From Lepidostoma basale (Eukaryota > Arthropoda > Insecta > Trichoptera > Lepidostomatidae), in the NCBI GenBank assembly GCA_022606425.2, contig JAHDVF020000875.1, positions 806,001-870,000 of the forward strand: 64,000 nucleotides of DNA, given 5' to 3'. Made by a program: the position numbers and the translations under genes. Shown here one piece after another: positions 43,001 through 50,040 of this stretch. Below the pieces are notes generated by a model. That model made no database searches and had not been told where the DNA came from. It was given only the letters and a program-made list of their open reading frames with translations. How positions within the stretch are numbered: the stretch's first letter is position 1; the number at the start of each line of letters is the position of its first letter.

Positions 43001-45460
43001 ATTGGCGACAGGTTACAAAGGTATCAAAAATGAATTTTTGATCCCAATTGGCGTTAAACATAAATGCCAATAGTTGTGCAAGGTGATAGAATAATATAAT
43101 GTAGTTTCAACTTCACCCAAAAGATGCCACCCGTGCTAAATGACATTGACAACCTTCGTGGCCAGGTCATGGGTTCGATTCCCGGTAATGGCAGCGTGGT
43201 TGTCACAATGTCTTTGGTCTGATTCAGAATTCACGTGACAATAAAATGGCGATAGATTAAGTACCTATCACATGTCACAAGAATCAATATGATAGCTAAA
43301 CTCTTTACATCGATTTGACTTGCGCCGTAATGATTTAAAGAGAGATTCAACAAAGTAATAATAATAATGTTACAATTTTTCTATTTTTGTTTGTTTTATG
43401 TTTGAACTACTTAGCACTTTTGATATAACCAGCTTTCAATTGTTTTCTCTAAGGTTAAAGTATTATAAAACATAATAATATTGAAACAAAAAGTAGACTT
43501 GTATAAATTTTAGCCAAGTTAATTTCCTGTGATTAGAAGGTGTAGGTACTACACTGGTATAATGCTTGGAACTTATGTAATTTATATTTTTAACCGCTTT
43601 ACTAATATCTATAATCTTACAATACTTTGTGTAGTAATAATCTAGTTTTGTTTTAATATCTAAAGATGTGTTGGCTCGAAGTTTTCACTTGTTCATAATA
43701 TTTGCACCGTATAATTTAAGTATTTTTATTTATTTATCTAATTGTGTTTTAATCTTTTGCTAGGTATTCCAATATATATAATTAGCTTATACTTGTACGA
43801 CCGCGGAGGTAACTATCTGATGTACGCCCAGAAGACTTCCATACGGAGCCACATCTCCGGCAATCTTAACTACGCTTTTGAGAATTTGAACGAGTGTCAG
43901 GAGCGGCCCACCAGCTTCACGTCCCCCGAGCAGGACAAGCCCACAGACATCAACCAGAATGGTTACTACGGCAACGGCCACTTGCCGCACGAGGTGCCTA
44001 TTGTAACTCAGAAGCTGCAGAATAAAGAAGATGAAATAATAAAGTGTGATGATATCGATGAAGTCTCCAATGAGAGGAATCTTCTAAGAGAATCCTTTAT
44101 AGAAATTGAAAAACTGGACCAAGTTCTCAAAGAAGAAGAGGAAGCTTCTCAATACTCCACACTGGAGGCTGTCGGCGAAGAACCTCCTGTTCAAATCATT
44201 CCTCTCCACTCAGAGTATCCCCCCGAGCCTGATATTCCCCCCACTGATGCCAGCCTCCTTATCTCTGCGGGTGATGGTGACGGGTCGCTTTGTGTTTCGT
44301 CCGAACAAAATGTTGTTGTTTTAGTTCACAGAGAAAATGATGTCCAGCCTGCAGAAGTCCAGAGGTCTTCGTCCCAGTTGAGTATTTCTAAAGTTCAACC
44401 TAATGAAAATGATGAACAGGACAACGTGAGTGCCACCAACGAGGATATCAGTTTTGGCGAAAAAAGCACGGCTAGCACTCTTTCACTCGAGGATCATCCA
44501 ACCTCTCTCGAGGAAGCCAAAGAGCCCCCGGTGTTCATTCCCGCAGCACCGCCTATGGACGAAGCCTACTTCACAACTCGAACATTGCCAGTTGTGCGAA
44601 GGAACTTCCCCAAGCCGAAACTCGACAAACCGAGATATGAACCGGAACCTGATTACGATGACGTAGAACTCAGGAATCCCTCCAAGGACACGAACAAAGA
44701 CGACGACTCGGAAGAATCTGGAACTGACAGCAAGAAGAGCTTTATGAATAAGTTAAATACTCTACTTAAAACACAACCCGCCGCAAGGTTTTCTAAAAAT
44801 AAAAAACTTAAACGTAGTTCTTCAAGCAACACCCTTGAAAACTCAGATCTTCAGAGTCAGGACAATTTCCGCGAACTACGAGATATGCAACGAAGCGAAC
44901 CGAGTTTAAATGCAGCTCTCAAAAAGGACATCATCCAATACAAATCACGCGAGCCAATCCAGACGTCGGTCCTTCATACTACTCCCCTTGTACGTAGAAC
45001 ACCTTCGCCAAAACCAATTTCTAATTCTAACAGTAGAAAGACTAGCACTTCCAATAAAACTGATGACTCAAACCAACCAGACGAAGAAGAGGAAAAAGTT
45101 GAAGTGAAAACGTTAAGTAAAAAAGATTTGAAACTCAAACTAGAATCCATCCTCTCTTTTGGCCCCCCTGCTGCAAATCCCCGAATATCTAAGCGGCTCA
45201 CAGAGATCCATGCGGATGATAACATATCCGTTGAGGAGTCAGGGGCTGACAAAACTAGAAATAGCATGATAAGTAACGCCTCCAACGAATTAAAGAGGCC
45301 TAAGGGAATAGACAATTATACAAATACAATGAAATTACAAAGGGCCCGTTTTGGTGACGTGCTAAAGTCTATTCAACTAAATACTCAAAGAGCCTCTTCC
45401 ACAGGCGATGAGCCCGCAGACAGTTTAGGCAAGGAAGAGCCTACGGCAGACATAGTGTGA
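30805..45460 (+). CDS. Cationic amino acid transporter (SLC7/CAT family), long isoform, 13 coding exons
   Basis: This gene encodes a multi-pass plasma-membrane permease of the CAT subfamily of SLC7, which by family knowledge carries arginine, lysine and ornithine. Exons are 30805-31039, 33088-33216, 33857-34012, 37594-37698, 37779-38059, 38645-38742, 38860-38999, 39083-39185, 39510-39656, 40129-40307, 40952-41118, 42792-42900 and 43764-45460. All junctions are GT..AG and keep one frame, giving 1181 residues. Diagnostic blocks are [11 protein letters not shown] in the first membrane helix, [76 protein letters not shown] and [13 protein letters not shown]. An acidic cytosolic loop lies at residues ~420-470. 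The start ATG opens a normal CAT N-terminus (RRKV before helix 1). The tail after residue ~630 is long, hydrophilic and acidic, unlike ordinary ~600-residue CATs. The family call is secure; which CAT paralogue it is (for example the slimfast orthologue) cannot be decided here. Confidence 0.93.
31446..31500 (+). ncRNA. Hammerhead-ribozyme-like motif, copy 3 (transporter intron 1)
   Basis: CTGATGA at 31456-31462, stem II GTCAA/TTGAC, GAAA at 31480-31483, stem III CAGCTG and cleavage triplet GTC. Stem II differs from copy 1 (GCCAA/TTGGC) by a paired change, so pairing is kept. Stem I is weaker than in copies 1 and 2. Confidence 0.55.
31562..31720 (+). mobile_element. RTE fragment
   Basis: GTCTGCAACATGTGCGTGAA, GAATTTGTATATTTAGGAAG and GACAAAGTGAATGGTGCA parallel the [10 protein letters not shown]...NKVNGA block of the main RTE copy. 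Confidence 0.55.
31735..31878. repeat. Fold-back repeat
   Basis: Arms AATGAAAACATCTGTCTTC / GACAGACGTTTTCATT and AGTTTTATTATATTTTAG / CTAAAATATAATAAAACT around a GGGCGAAACATGTT core. It splits the RTE copy at 31562-32405, so it inserted into it. Confidence 0.65.
31880..32405 (+). mobile_element. RTE-type LINE 3' fragment (continuation)
   Basis: Reads [33 protein letters not shown] and [12 protein letters not shown], then the usual C-terminal region and a short GGTTAGTGAGTT tail. Confidence 0.7.
32525..33000 (-). mobile_element. LINE fragment of another family
   Basis: The minus strand reads [20 protein letters not shown] and further LINE-like pieces ([13 protein letters not shown]) interrupted by stops. 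The LPVLxYGxE(T)W(T)L block is the usual region after the reverse transcriptase. Confidence 0.5.
33088..33216 (+). CDS. CAT transporter coding exon 2
   Basis: Acceptor TTACAG, donor G|GTGAGT, phase 1 in and out. Codes [19 protein letters not shown] and [20 protein letters not shown]. The Glu of the VGE motif, conserved in the third helix of CAT proteins, is present. Confidence 0.93.
33425..33600. repeat. Fold-back repeat with TTGATAA and ATGTCATT arms
   Basis: GGAATGACATGTTTTGCCCT pairs with AGCAAGACCTAACATGTCATT; outer AATAAAATATAATAAAA-like segments also pair. The plus arm has TTGATAA plus stem GCCTT/AAG. Variant hammerhead-like group. Confidence 0.55.
33857..34012 (+). CDS. CAT transporter coding exon 3
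   Basis: Acceptor TTTTAG, phase 1. Codes [16 protein letters not shown] and an extracellular loop plus the start of the next helix. Two in-frame donors are three bases apart (after 34009 or after 34012). GTAATA at 34013 is preferred over GTGGTA, and the choice changes the protein by a single Gly. Confidence 0.88.
34205..34365 (+). mobile_element. RTE 3' end fragment, (TTAG)n tail
   Basis: Reads [20 protein letters not shown] and ends in GGTTAGTTAGTTAGTT. Confidence 0.7.
34390..34505 (+). repeat. RTE-tailed SINE, deleted copy
   Basis: GTGTGCGGGAGATGCCTATTG through CGTCTCCCGCGGG, then a deletion to GTGTGGTAGTTAGTTA. Confidence 0.6.
35106..35172 (+). repeat. Short near-perfect hairpin
   Basis: Arms GAGCAAACAATGTACATT and AATGTACATTGTTTGCTC, extended to ~29 bp by GGATATAT/ATATATCC, around a short GCGATAA loop. 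The size fits a microRNA-type precursor or a tiny fold-back element; expression unknown. Confidence 0.6.
35858..37461 (+). mobile_element. 5'-truncated RTE-type LINE with target site duplication (transporter intron 3)
   Basis: The most complete RTE copy here. It is flanked by TCTTAAAAAAGTGAT at 35843-35857 and the same with one extra A at 37462-37477. It begins just before the reverse transcriptase domain and reads [55 protein letters not shown], the YADD box in [14 protein letters not shown] and the C-terminal [13 protein letters not shown]. Two lesions kill it: a one-base slip in an A run near 36320, and a deletion at ~37245 that puts TAG after VKK. The 3' end closes in a short TTAG tail. 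Confidence 0.9.
37594..37698 (+). CDS. CAT transporter coding exon 4
   Basis: Acceptor TTTCAG, donor AAAG|GTAAGA, phase 1. Codes [17 protein letters not shown] and a hydrophobic helix ending in AGSIK. It matches the GVKESA block of vertebrate CATs. The intron before it contains a 1.6 kb RTE insertion. Confidence 0.92.
37779..38059 (+). CDS. CAT transporter coding exon 5
   Basis: Acceptor AACAG, donor CTGCAG|GTTCAA. Phase 1 in, phase 0 out. Codes the DTGNWNI loop, [20 protein letters not shown] and the CAT signature [20 protein letters not shown], followed by a helix ending at LMWPYYLQ. Confidence 0.94.
38223..38420 (-). mobile_element. Short RTE 3' insertion with TSD
   Basis: Direct repeats GTCTAATGA at 38214-38222 and 38421-38429 flank a 5'-truncated copy containing only tail, SAYPF-type end and HVRSQ region. 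Confidence 0.78.
38440..38545 (-). repeat. Repeat with GAAACCGGTCG-type motif, partial
   Basis: ATGGAAGTTAATTTTAAATA, TTATTTTGACAGCGACCGGT is the same unit as 63510-63620. On the minus strand the catalytic half reads AAAACCGGTCGCTGTC, with GAAA mutated to AAAA. Confidence 0.5.
38645..38742 (+). CDS. CAT transporter coding exon 6
   Basis: Acceptor TTGAAAG, donor AG|GTAGGT, phase 0 in and 2 out. Codes [20 protein letters not shown] followed by the start of a helix ([11 protein letters not shown]). Confidence 0.92.
38860..38999 (+). CDS. CAT transporter coding exon 7
   Basis: Acceptor CTTTTAG, donor ACAG|GTAGGT, phase 2 in and 1 out. Codes [19 protein letters not shown] and [17 protein letters not shown], matching the LGSMFPMPRVIYAMAEDG block of CAT proteins. 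Confidence 0.93.
39083..39185 (+). CDS. CAT transporter coding exon 8
   Basis: Acceptor TTTTTTAG, donor AAG|GTAAAA, phase 1 in and 2 out. Codes [20 protein letters not shown] and [13 protein letters not shown], a typical CAT helix pair. Confidence 0.93.
39510..39656 (+). CDS. CAT transporter coding exon 9 (acidic cytosolic loop)
   Basis: Acceptor TTTTAAG, donor GA|GTAAGC, phase 2. Codes [17 protein letters not shown] and an acidic stretch ending in DYTEE. It forms the large hydrophilic loop between the tenth and eleventh helices. Confidence 0.88.
39790..39915. repeat. Fold-back repeat in transporter intron 9
   Basis: GACATGTTTCGAAG and CTTCAAAACATGTTG arms with an inner CAGGAGAACAACA/TTGTTCTCC pair. 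Confidence 0.45.
40129..40307 (+). CDS. CAT transporter coding exon 10
   Basis: Acceptor ATTACCAG, donor T|GTGAGC, phase 2 in and 1 out. Codes the rest of the loop ([12 protein letters not shown]...) and the start of the next helix ([11 protein letters not shown]). GC content rises sharply against the flanking introns. Confidence 0.9.
40952..41118 (+). CDS. CAT transporter coding exon 11
   Basis: Acceptor GATTTCAG, donor TTTCAG|GTATTG, phase 1 in and 0 out. Codes [39 protein letters not shown] and the loop [10 protein letters not shown] that precedes the VPLVP helix. Confidence 0.92.
41165..41285 (+). mobile_element. LINE 3' scrap
   Basis: GCTGCAATCTGGAGACTTAC, GTGATAGGAGCGCACG and ATGAGGAATGTGACTAAGAA parallel the minus-strand fragment at 63605-63725. 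Confidence 0.4.
41442..41522. repeat. Small inverted-repeat element
   Basis: TCTGCGAGAAGGGTATTAAT and AAATACCCTTTTCGCAGA form terminal inverted repeats of an 81-bp unit; a related unit lies at 48040-48125. Confidence 0.55.
41655..42595 (+). mobile_element. RTE-type LINE fragment, second subfamily (transporter intron 11)
   Basis: Reads [79 protein letters not shown] and [18 protein letters not shown]. The catalytic box is YAND in place of YADD, and frameshifts follow. Ends GATGGTTTGTTATTG. Confidence 0.8.
42792..42900 (+). CDS. CAT transporter coding exon 12 (last common exon)
   Basis: Acceptor CCGGCAG, donor ATCG|GTGAGA, phase 0 in and 1 out. Codes [20 protein letters not shown] and [15 protein letters not shown], equivalent to the penultimate helix block of CATs. 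Both alternative last exons fit its phase-1 end. Confidence 0.93.
43141..43375 (+). repeat. tRNA-derived SINE, deleted head
   Basis: Box B GGTTCGATTCC is intact at ~43172, but the box A side is shortened. The body (GACAATAAAATGGCGATAGA, ACATCGATTTGAC) and (AAT)n tail match 15968-16215. Confidence 0.72.
43380..43760. other. Intron 12 sequence, no further feature
   Basis: AT-rich intron leading to the TTTTGCTAG acceptor. Confidence 0.5.
43764..45460 (+). CDS. CAT transporter alternative last exon A (long tail)
   Basis: Acceptor TTTTGCTAG, phase 1, open for 1697 bases to TGA at 45458-45460. It completes the last helix ([16 protein letters not shown]) and then adds about 550 hydrophilic residues. 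The tail is rich in Glu, Asp, Ser and Pro, with basic patches ([20 protein letters not shown]). Its composition suggests a largely disordered cytosolic tail; no catalytic domain is seen. Three short Leu-rich segments near residues 943, 1072 and 1143 resemble each other. The tail has no counterpart in typical CATs I know. Confidence 0.88.
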
Positions 45461-45746
45461 TTGTTATTAAATGTGGGATAAGTGCTAACATACATTGCGT
45501 TCTCTAAAATATTTCTAGTGCTGGTTCATGCTTCATGCAGATTCATTAATTGCAGATAAATTATAAATACTTTTTTATTGCATTAACATTAAATCTCTCT
45601 TGTGGATGTAATTAAGTCGAGTAGAATTATTTTTATGTTAAATGTGTGTATTAGAAATCGAAGTAGACATTAATAAGAAGCCCTCCACTTTCTGCTCTGA
45701 TAATCAGAAGAGTGTAAAAACAGCATATTAGTTCTATAATTTCCCA

Positions 45747-45945
45747 TAAACCGGGTGGTGGTCTAGGGGATAGAACGCTTGGCTCCTGATCCAGGGGACA
45801 TGGGTTCAAGCCTGGACACGACCAGATTCCTTCTTCATAATAATGAGCTATTTTCTGCTCACATTGAAGATTGTAAAATAAATTCTAATATCGTTGATAT
45901 AAATCCTTGATATTAGTCTTTTTAAAAAAAAAAAAAAATTCTTGA
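45747..45945 (+). repeat. tRNA-derived SINE, second type
   Basis: Box A TGGTCTAGGGG and box B GGTTCAAGCC both fit the polymerase III consensus, about 45 bases apart as in a tRNA; the anticodon arm is imperfect. A short AT-rich body ends in a run of 15 A. It lies in the 3' flank of exon A, and an AATAAA at ~45877 might serve as a polyadenylation signal. Confidence 0.5.
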
Positions 45946-45949
45946 ATCT

Positions 45950-46310
45950 CTGTTTCGGGTTGCTTCCAAGCGCCCATTGGCTGAAATAAATCACTTATTT
46001 ATTTTCTTGAATTACTTATATAATGAGATTACGATTTGAGTGCAATACTATTTAGCTAAGCAATTTAGTAATAATACATATGTATATATAATCTGGAATT
46101 TTAATTTAAAAGTGTTTTTAAATAATGAGTATTTGGTTATATTCCATCTATTAATATTTATTACAAAGATTTTTTATATAACTAAATATTTATAAAGAAA
46201 TTAAAATAAACATAATTTCGTTATTTACAATGAACTAAATAATTTCATTAATCGACATCTTGTCTTTTTGATTCCGTTTTAAAAATGATGACATAACCAT
46301 TTCTGTTAAT
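45950..46310. other. AT-rich DNA, no recognised feature
   Basis: Intron or 3' flank between the alternative last exons; nothing supported. Confidence 0.35.
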
Positions 46311-46314
46311 TACT

Positions 46315-46795
46315 GTGCCTTGAACAATGATGTAAAACTCCAAATTAAATAATTAATATGAATGTCCGTTTTCTAAAAAGGGTTTTGGCTTCGACCGGTT
46401 TCGGGAACTCACTGCCAACTTCTGGTCAAAGCTGTTTTCTAGAAGTTTTATTATAATTTACGTGAATGACATGTTTCTCCTGTCTAAGGCATTATCAACA
46501 TTTGAATTATCAACGTGTTTCACAATAAACACATCAATCACATGAATTATAAAAATAATTCTAGAAAAGAGACATTTTCATTTGTATTGATTATTTCTGT
46601 TAATCCATTGGTGCCTTAAAAAAACCCAAACGATATTAGTACATTGATTGTTTCTTGAACAATGATGTAAAACTCCATATTAAATATTTAATTTTGATAA
46701 AAACATTTGTTTTCTAGAAGGTTGAAACACTTGCCATTCCAATAAAATGTAATAAAACTTCTATAAACGGATGTTTTTATATTAAACGCTAGATA
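46315..46795. repeat. Cluster of fold-back repeats with GAAACATGTCATT motifs
   Basis: Several copies of the unit CTTGAACAATGATGTAAAAC ... TTTTCTAGAAG occur in both orientations. The minus strand at ~46475-46505 reads TTGATAATGCC then GAAACATGTCATT; at ~46390 it reads GAAACCGGTCGAAG. Confidence 0.55.
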
Positions 46796-46799
46796 TTAA

Positions 46800-47570
46800 T
46801 ACCTTTGCAATAAATACTTGCCGCTTGATTTAGTTTAAAATAATGTTTGTACAAATAGTTGATAAGTATTTTTACTTCATTATTGGACGAATGTCTCATT
46901 TACATTTTTTGTGTGACCATGTCATGTCATTATGTATGCATGGTTTACCTCAAACTAATATATTTATGGTTGCGGCGATCATCCCTGTGAGATTTTCAAA
47001 ATATTGGTTTGAGTAAGAATTTGAGTATGTTTTTTAATTTAAATTCATGATTATATGGAGTGTTTCTATTTTATATTAAAAAAACTTCAGTATCCTGTTT
47101 GTTTGTGTATAATATTGTGAGTGCATGCAATTCAGGTGAAAGTATCTTACTATTGTTACTATATTGGGATGAGTTTGTGATCAATCGGAAAAATTATGTA
47201 TTGGTCAATAACATGTTTTGTTGGTGTTTGCACTGTGAATGTTTGCTGGTATATGTTATCCACGCTTCTATAATTTTGTGTTCCCAACCTTCCGTTTCCA
47301 TTTACAATATACTTCAACAGCACTTCAAATCGAGATTTTTTAGGTAAGAACTTTTGTAAAAAAAAACAATGAATCAAAAATTACATTTAAATAATAGCTT
47401 TTTTTTTGTAAATATTTTTTCATGATGTAAATTAAAAGTTCATTATTATGAGCAATGATGTTCTGCCCAACCATGTTACATATAACTAGATGTTTTAGTT
47501 ATGACCAAATTATATAAAATTTGAAAACCTTTTTGTAAAAAAGAATATCTTCGATGTGTAAAGGATTTGT
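46800..47570. other. AT-rich intron sequence, no recognised feature
   Basis: Leads to the pyrimidine-rich acceptor of exon B. Confidence 0.35.
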
Positions 47571-47583
47571 TCTTCTCTTTCAG

Positions 47584-47657
47584 GATTTGCAATGTACTTC
47601 TTGTATGGACTCCCCAACAGCCTAAAGGAGGAGGGTCCCCAGTACTGGAGGCTCTAG
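47584..47657 (+). CDS. CAT transporter alternative last exon B (short tail)
   Basis: A 74-base exon with a good acceptor (TTCTTCTCTTTCAG). From exon 12 it joins in phase 1 to read GFAMYFLYGLPNSLKEE and stops at TAG 47655-47657, giving a 640-residue protein. The peptide resembles the end of vertebrate CATs (FIIYFGYGLWHSEE type) more closely than exon A does. It lies 2.1 kb beyond the stop of exon A, so use of B requires skipping A. Not confirmed by transcript data. Confidence 0.82.
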
Positions 47658-47659
47658 GG

Positions 47660-48960
47660 TACGATGGAACAGTACCTACAGCCAACTACAATGCATAATC
47701 TTTATATTAAAAAATGAATGATGTTCCTAAAGAATATGTTGATTAAAAAATTTACAATTATTGTCAACAGTGTAGATACTAACGTTTTACCAAATGGGGA
47801 CCAATGTATATGATAATGTGATGCACTTTTACTATTATGAATTCCATAGTACTGTATTTTTACAAAGTATCAGTTTATTTGTCTATGAATTAATAAGCTT
47901 TATAAGTGGATCAATTTGCATTTTGACTTCTAATAATTCATTGTGATAATTGATGAATTGATTCTATTTGCATTACCAGCTTGTAACTGTAACACAACTT
48001 CACTTAAATTATGTAAAAAAGTAAACTTCCAATAGATTACTCCCAGTCAGTAAAATGGGTATTTATACCCTTTCTGCCCTAGCCGCTTGTCCAGCAAACG
48101 GGGTAATAATACTCTTCCTGCAGACAATTTATTAATTATATATCGCCATTAAATTTACATGATTTTAAAGCAGGTATATGTAACAACTGTATAACATCAT
48201 TTTTCATATTTACAAGCCTTTTATTTGATGAGAGAATTCTTATGAATCTATAAACAAAATGAATGTTTGGTTTTAATAATTCGAGAGTCTGAATAAGAAT
48301 TATTGTTAGAGTAACTTGCCTCCTCATGTTTTTATATACTTACATTTTAAGCATGCAACTACCTCTTCCGCCTTGCTGTTCAAATTATTATTTCTAATAT
48401 GTATTTGATGGTAGTGACATGCAAATGTATTTCATACATTATTTATTATTCCAAAGAGGCGCTGGCAGCCTTGTATCATTTAAATATTTATTTATTTTAA
48501 AATATTCATATTTCTAGTTTATAACTCTATTCCGGATAAGTGCGGTGTACTCACCGTGAGAATTCCTATTATTAACCAAAAATGTACTTTTAGGAAAGTA
48601 TTTGATCAAAATATATCACAAATCGAGCTGAGCTCATCAGGGAGTTATTTCATGTTTTTATTAATTTATATTCATTTCATTCTATCATTATTTCATCAAA
48701 TTGAAACTATAAAAAAATAATTGTGATGTAATCTATGTTTATTTTTTATATCTTCATGTTGTATTTTGAGATTTCAAATATATTATATTAACAAAATAAA
48801 TAGAATACTTTGCAAATATTGTGTCTAGGTAATAAAGTGTATTCAGAATGCAATAGTTAAAAATAAAAAAGTCACACACTGTGCAGGAAGGTGTTTCTTT
48901 AAAATTAGTAATAACATAAAAAATAGTGTTGGCATTTTCCAGTCAAAATATTGAAATCCA
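47660..48960. other. Probable 3' UTR of isoform B and AT-rich flank
   Basis: AATAAA motifs at ~48797 and ~48832 are possible polyadenylation signals. A unit at 48040-48125 (GGGTATTTATACCCTTTCTG, CTCTTCCTGCAGAC) is related to the small inverted-repeat element at 41442-41522. Confidence 0.35.
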
Positions 48961-48962
48961 TC

Positions 48963-49220
48963 AACAACAACAAACCATCACGCCGTTTCGCCGTAGGGGT
49001 AGTCAGGGAGAATGGACCCCCACACTACTCTATCCTGGCACACCTCTCTAGCTTCCTCCACATTCATACAACCAGTCATACACGCACATCGATTTTTTAG
49101 ACTTCCAACTTGACCAACCTTTAAAATTGGATTAATTTGGTCATGCCATGTTTTCCTCGGTCTGCCTCGACTCCGTACTCCATTTACATTGTTAATGTAT
49201 ACTTTCTTAACCAAACATGA
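48963..49220 (-). mobile_element. RTE-type LINE 3' end, (TTG)n tail subfamily
   Basis: Starts CAACAACAACAAACCATCAC; the minus strand reads [38 protein letters not shown] and SILPDYPYGETA with an intact frame. Confidence 0.8.
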
Positions 49221-49396
49221 GATCCAACATAAAATAATAGAATTTTCTATAACAATATAAATAATTTCAAATTATTCAATAAACTAAATTAATAAAAATA
49301 AAAATATTAATTAAGTAAATAACAAAACTCTTAAGAAGAAGTTAAAGATGAAAACATATTTTTTTAATTTGGCATTATTTATGATATATACGAGTA

Positions 49397-49593
49397 CAGT
49401 CAAACTCGGTAATTACGATCACAGATATAGCGGGATCTTCGGATGTAACGAGGAAACAGATACTTGATGCCTTCATGTGATGGGTATTGTTGTAAGCATT
49501 TAAAAATACCTATTCTCTGTTATGACTAGTAATGCTTCTATAACAAGCAAATTCAGTTGGTCCCATCTTCCTCGTAATAACCAAGTTCGACTG
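49397..49593. mobile_element. TA-flanked MITE (pogo/Tigger-like)
   Basis: 197 bp flanked by TA. Inverted ends CAGTCAAACTCGGTAATTAC and, on the other strand, CAGTCGAACTTGGTTATTAC. The CAGT start and TA target fit the pogo/Tigger branch of Tc1-mariner. Confidence 0.7.
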
Positions 49594-49856
49594 TATTTGT
49601 TTTTTATAATGATAGTATTTTATATTATCTATGAAAATTACAATATGATGAACAAAAATATAACAGATTGAATGAATAACAAATGATCTTGTTTTTAATT
49701 ATAAAATTCCCCATATATCGATTTTCTCCCACAAAACTAAGGTATAAAATATTTTATCATAAAAACCATAATTTTACGGTATAAAGACGTCTTTCACAAT
49801 TTAAGATCACAAAACCCTGCATTGTAGATTAGGTACTTCAGAAATTGGGATCGACA

Positions 49857-50040
49857 TCACAATGGAAACATTTGCACGAGAGTGAGAATATCGTCATCCG
49901 AGGGGCACGGGAGAAGGCGCCCGCTGTGAGGTGTGTCCCGGGAGACACTGCGGGAGTTGGCTCCGCGGCCTCTAGTGCGGCTGCTGTTCAGAGACTCCGA
50001 GTACAAGAAGGGCAGCTGCAGGGTCACCGAAGGAATCAAT
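49857..50040 (-). CDS. Unknown 154-aa gene, last coding exon
   Basis: Acceptor AATCTCAG, phase 2. Reads LIPSVTLQLPFLYSESLNSS, then an Arg/Ser-rich stretch, and ends DDDILTLVQMFPL with TGA. It is a local GC-rich island in AT-rich DNA. Plus-strand reading frames over the same bases are interrupted. Confidence 0.75.

Noticed and set aside
45750..45825. Functional tRNA gene
   Set aside because: Boxes A and B fit, but the acceptor and anticodon stems do not close well and an A-rich tail follows.
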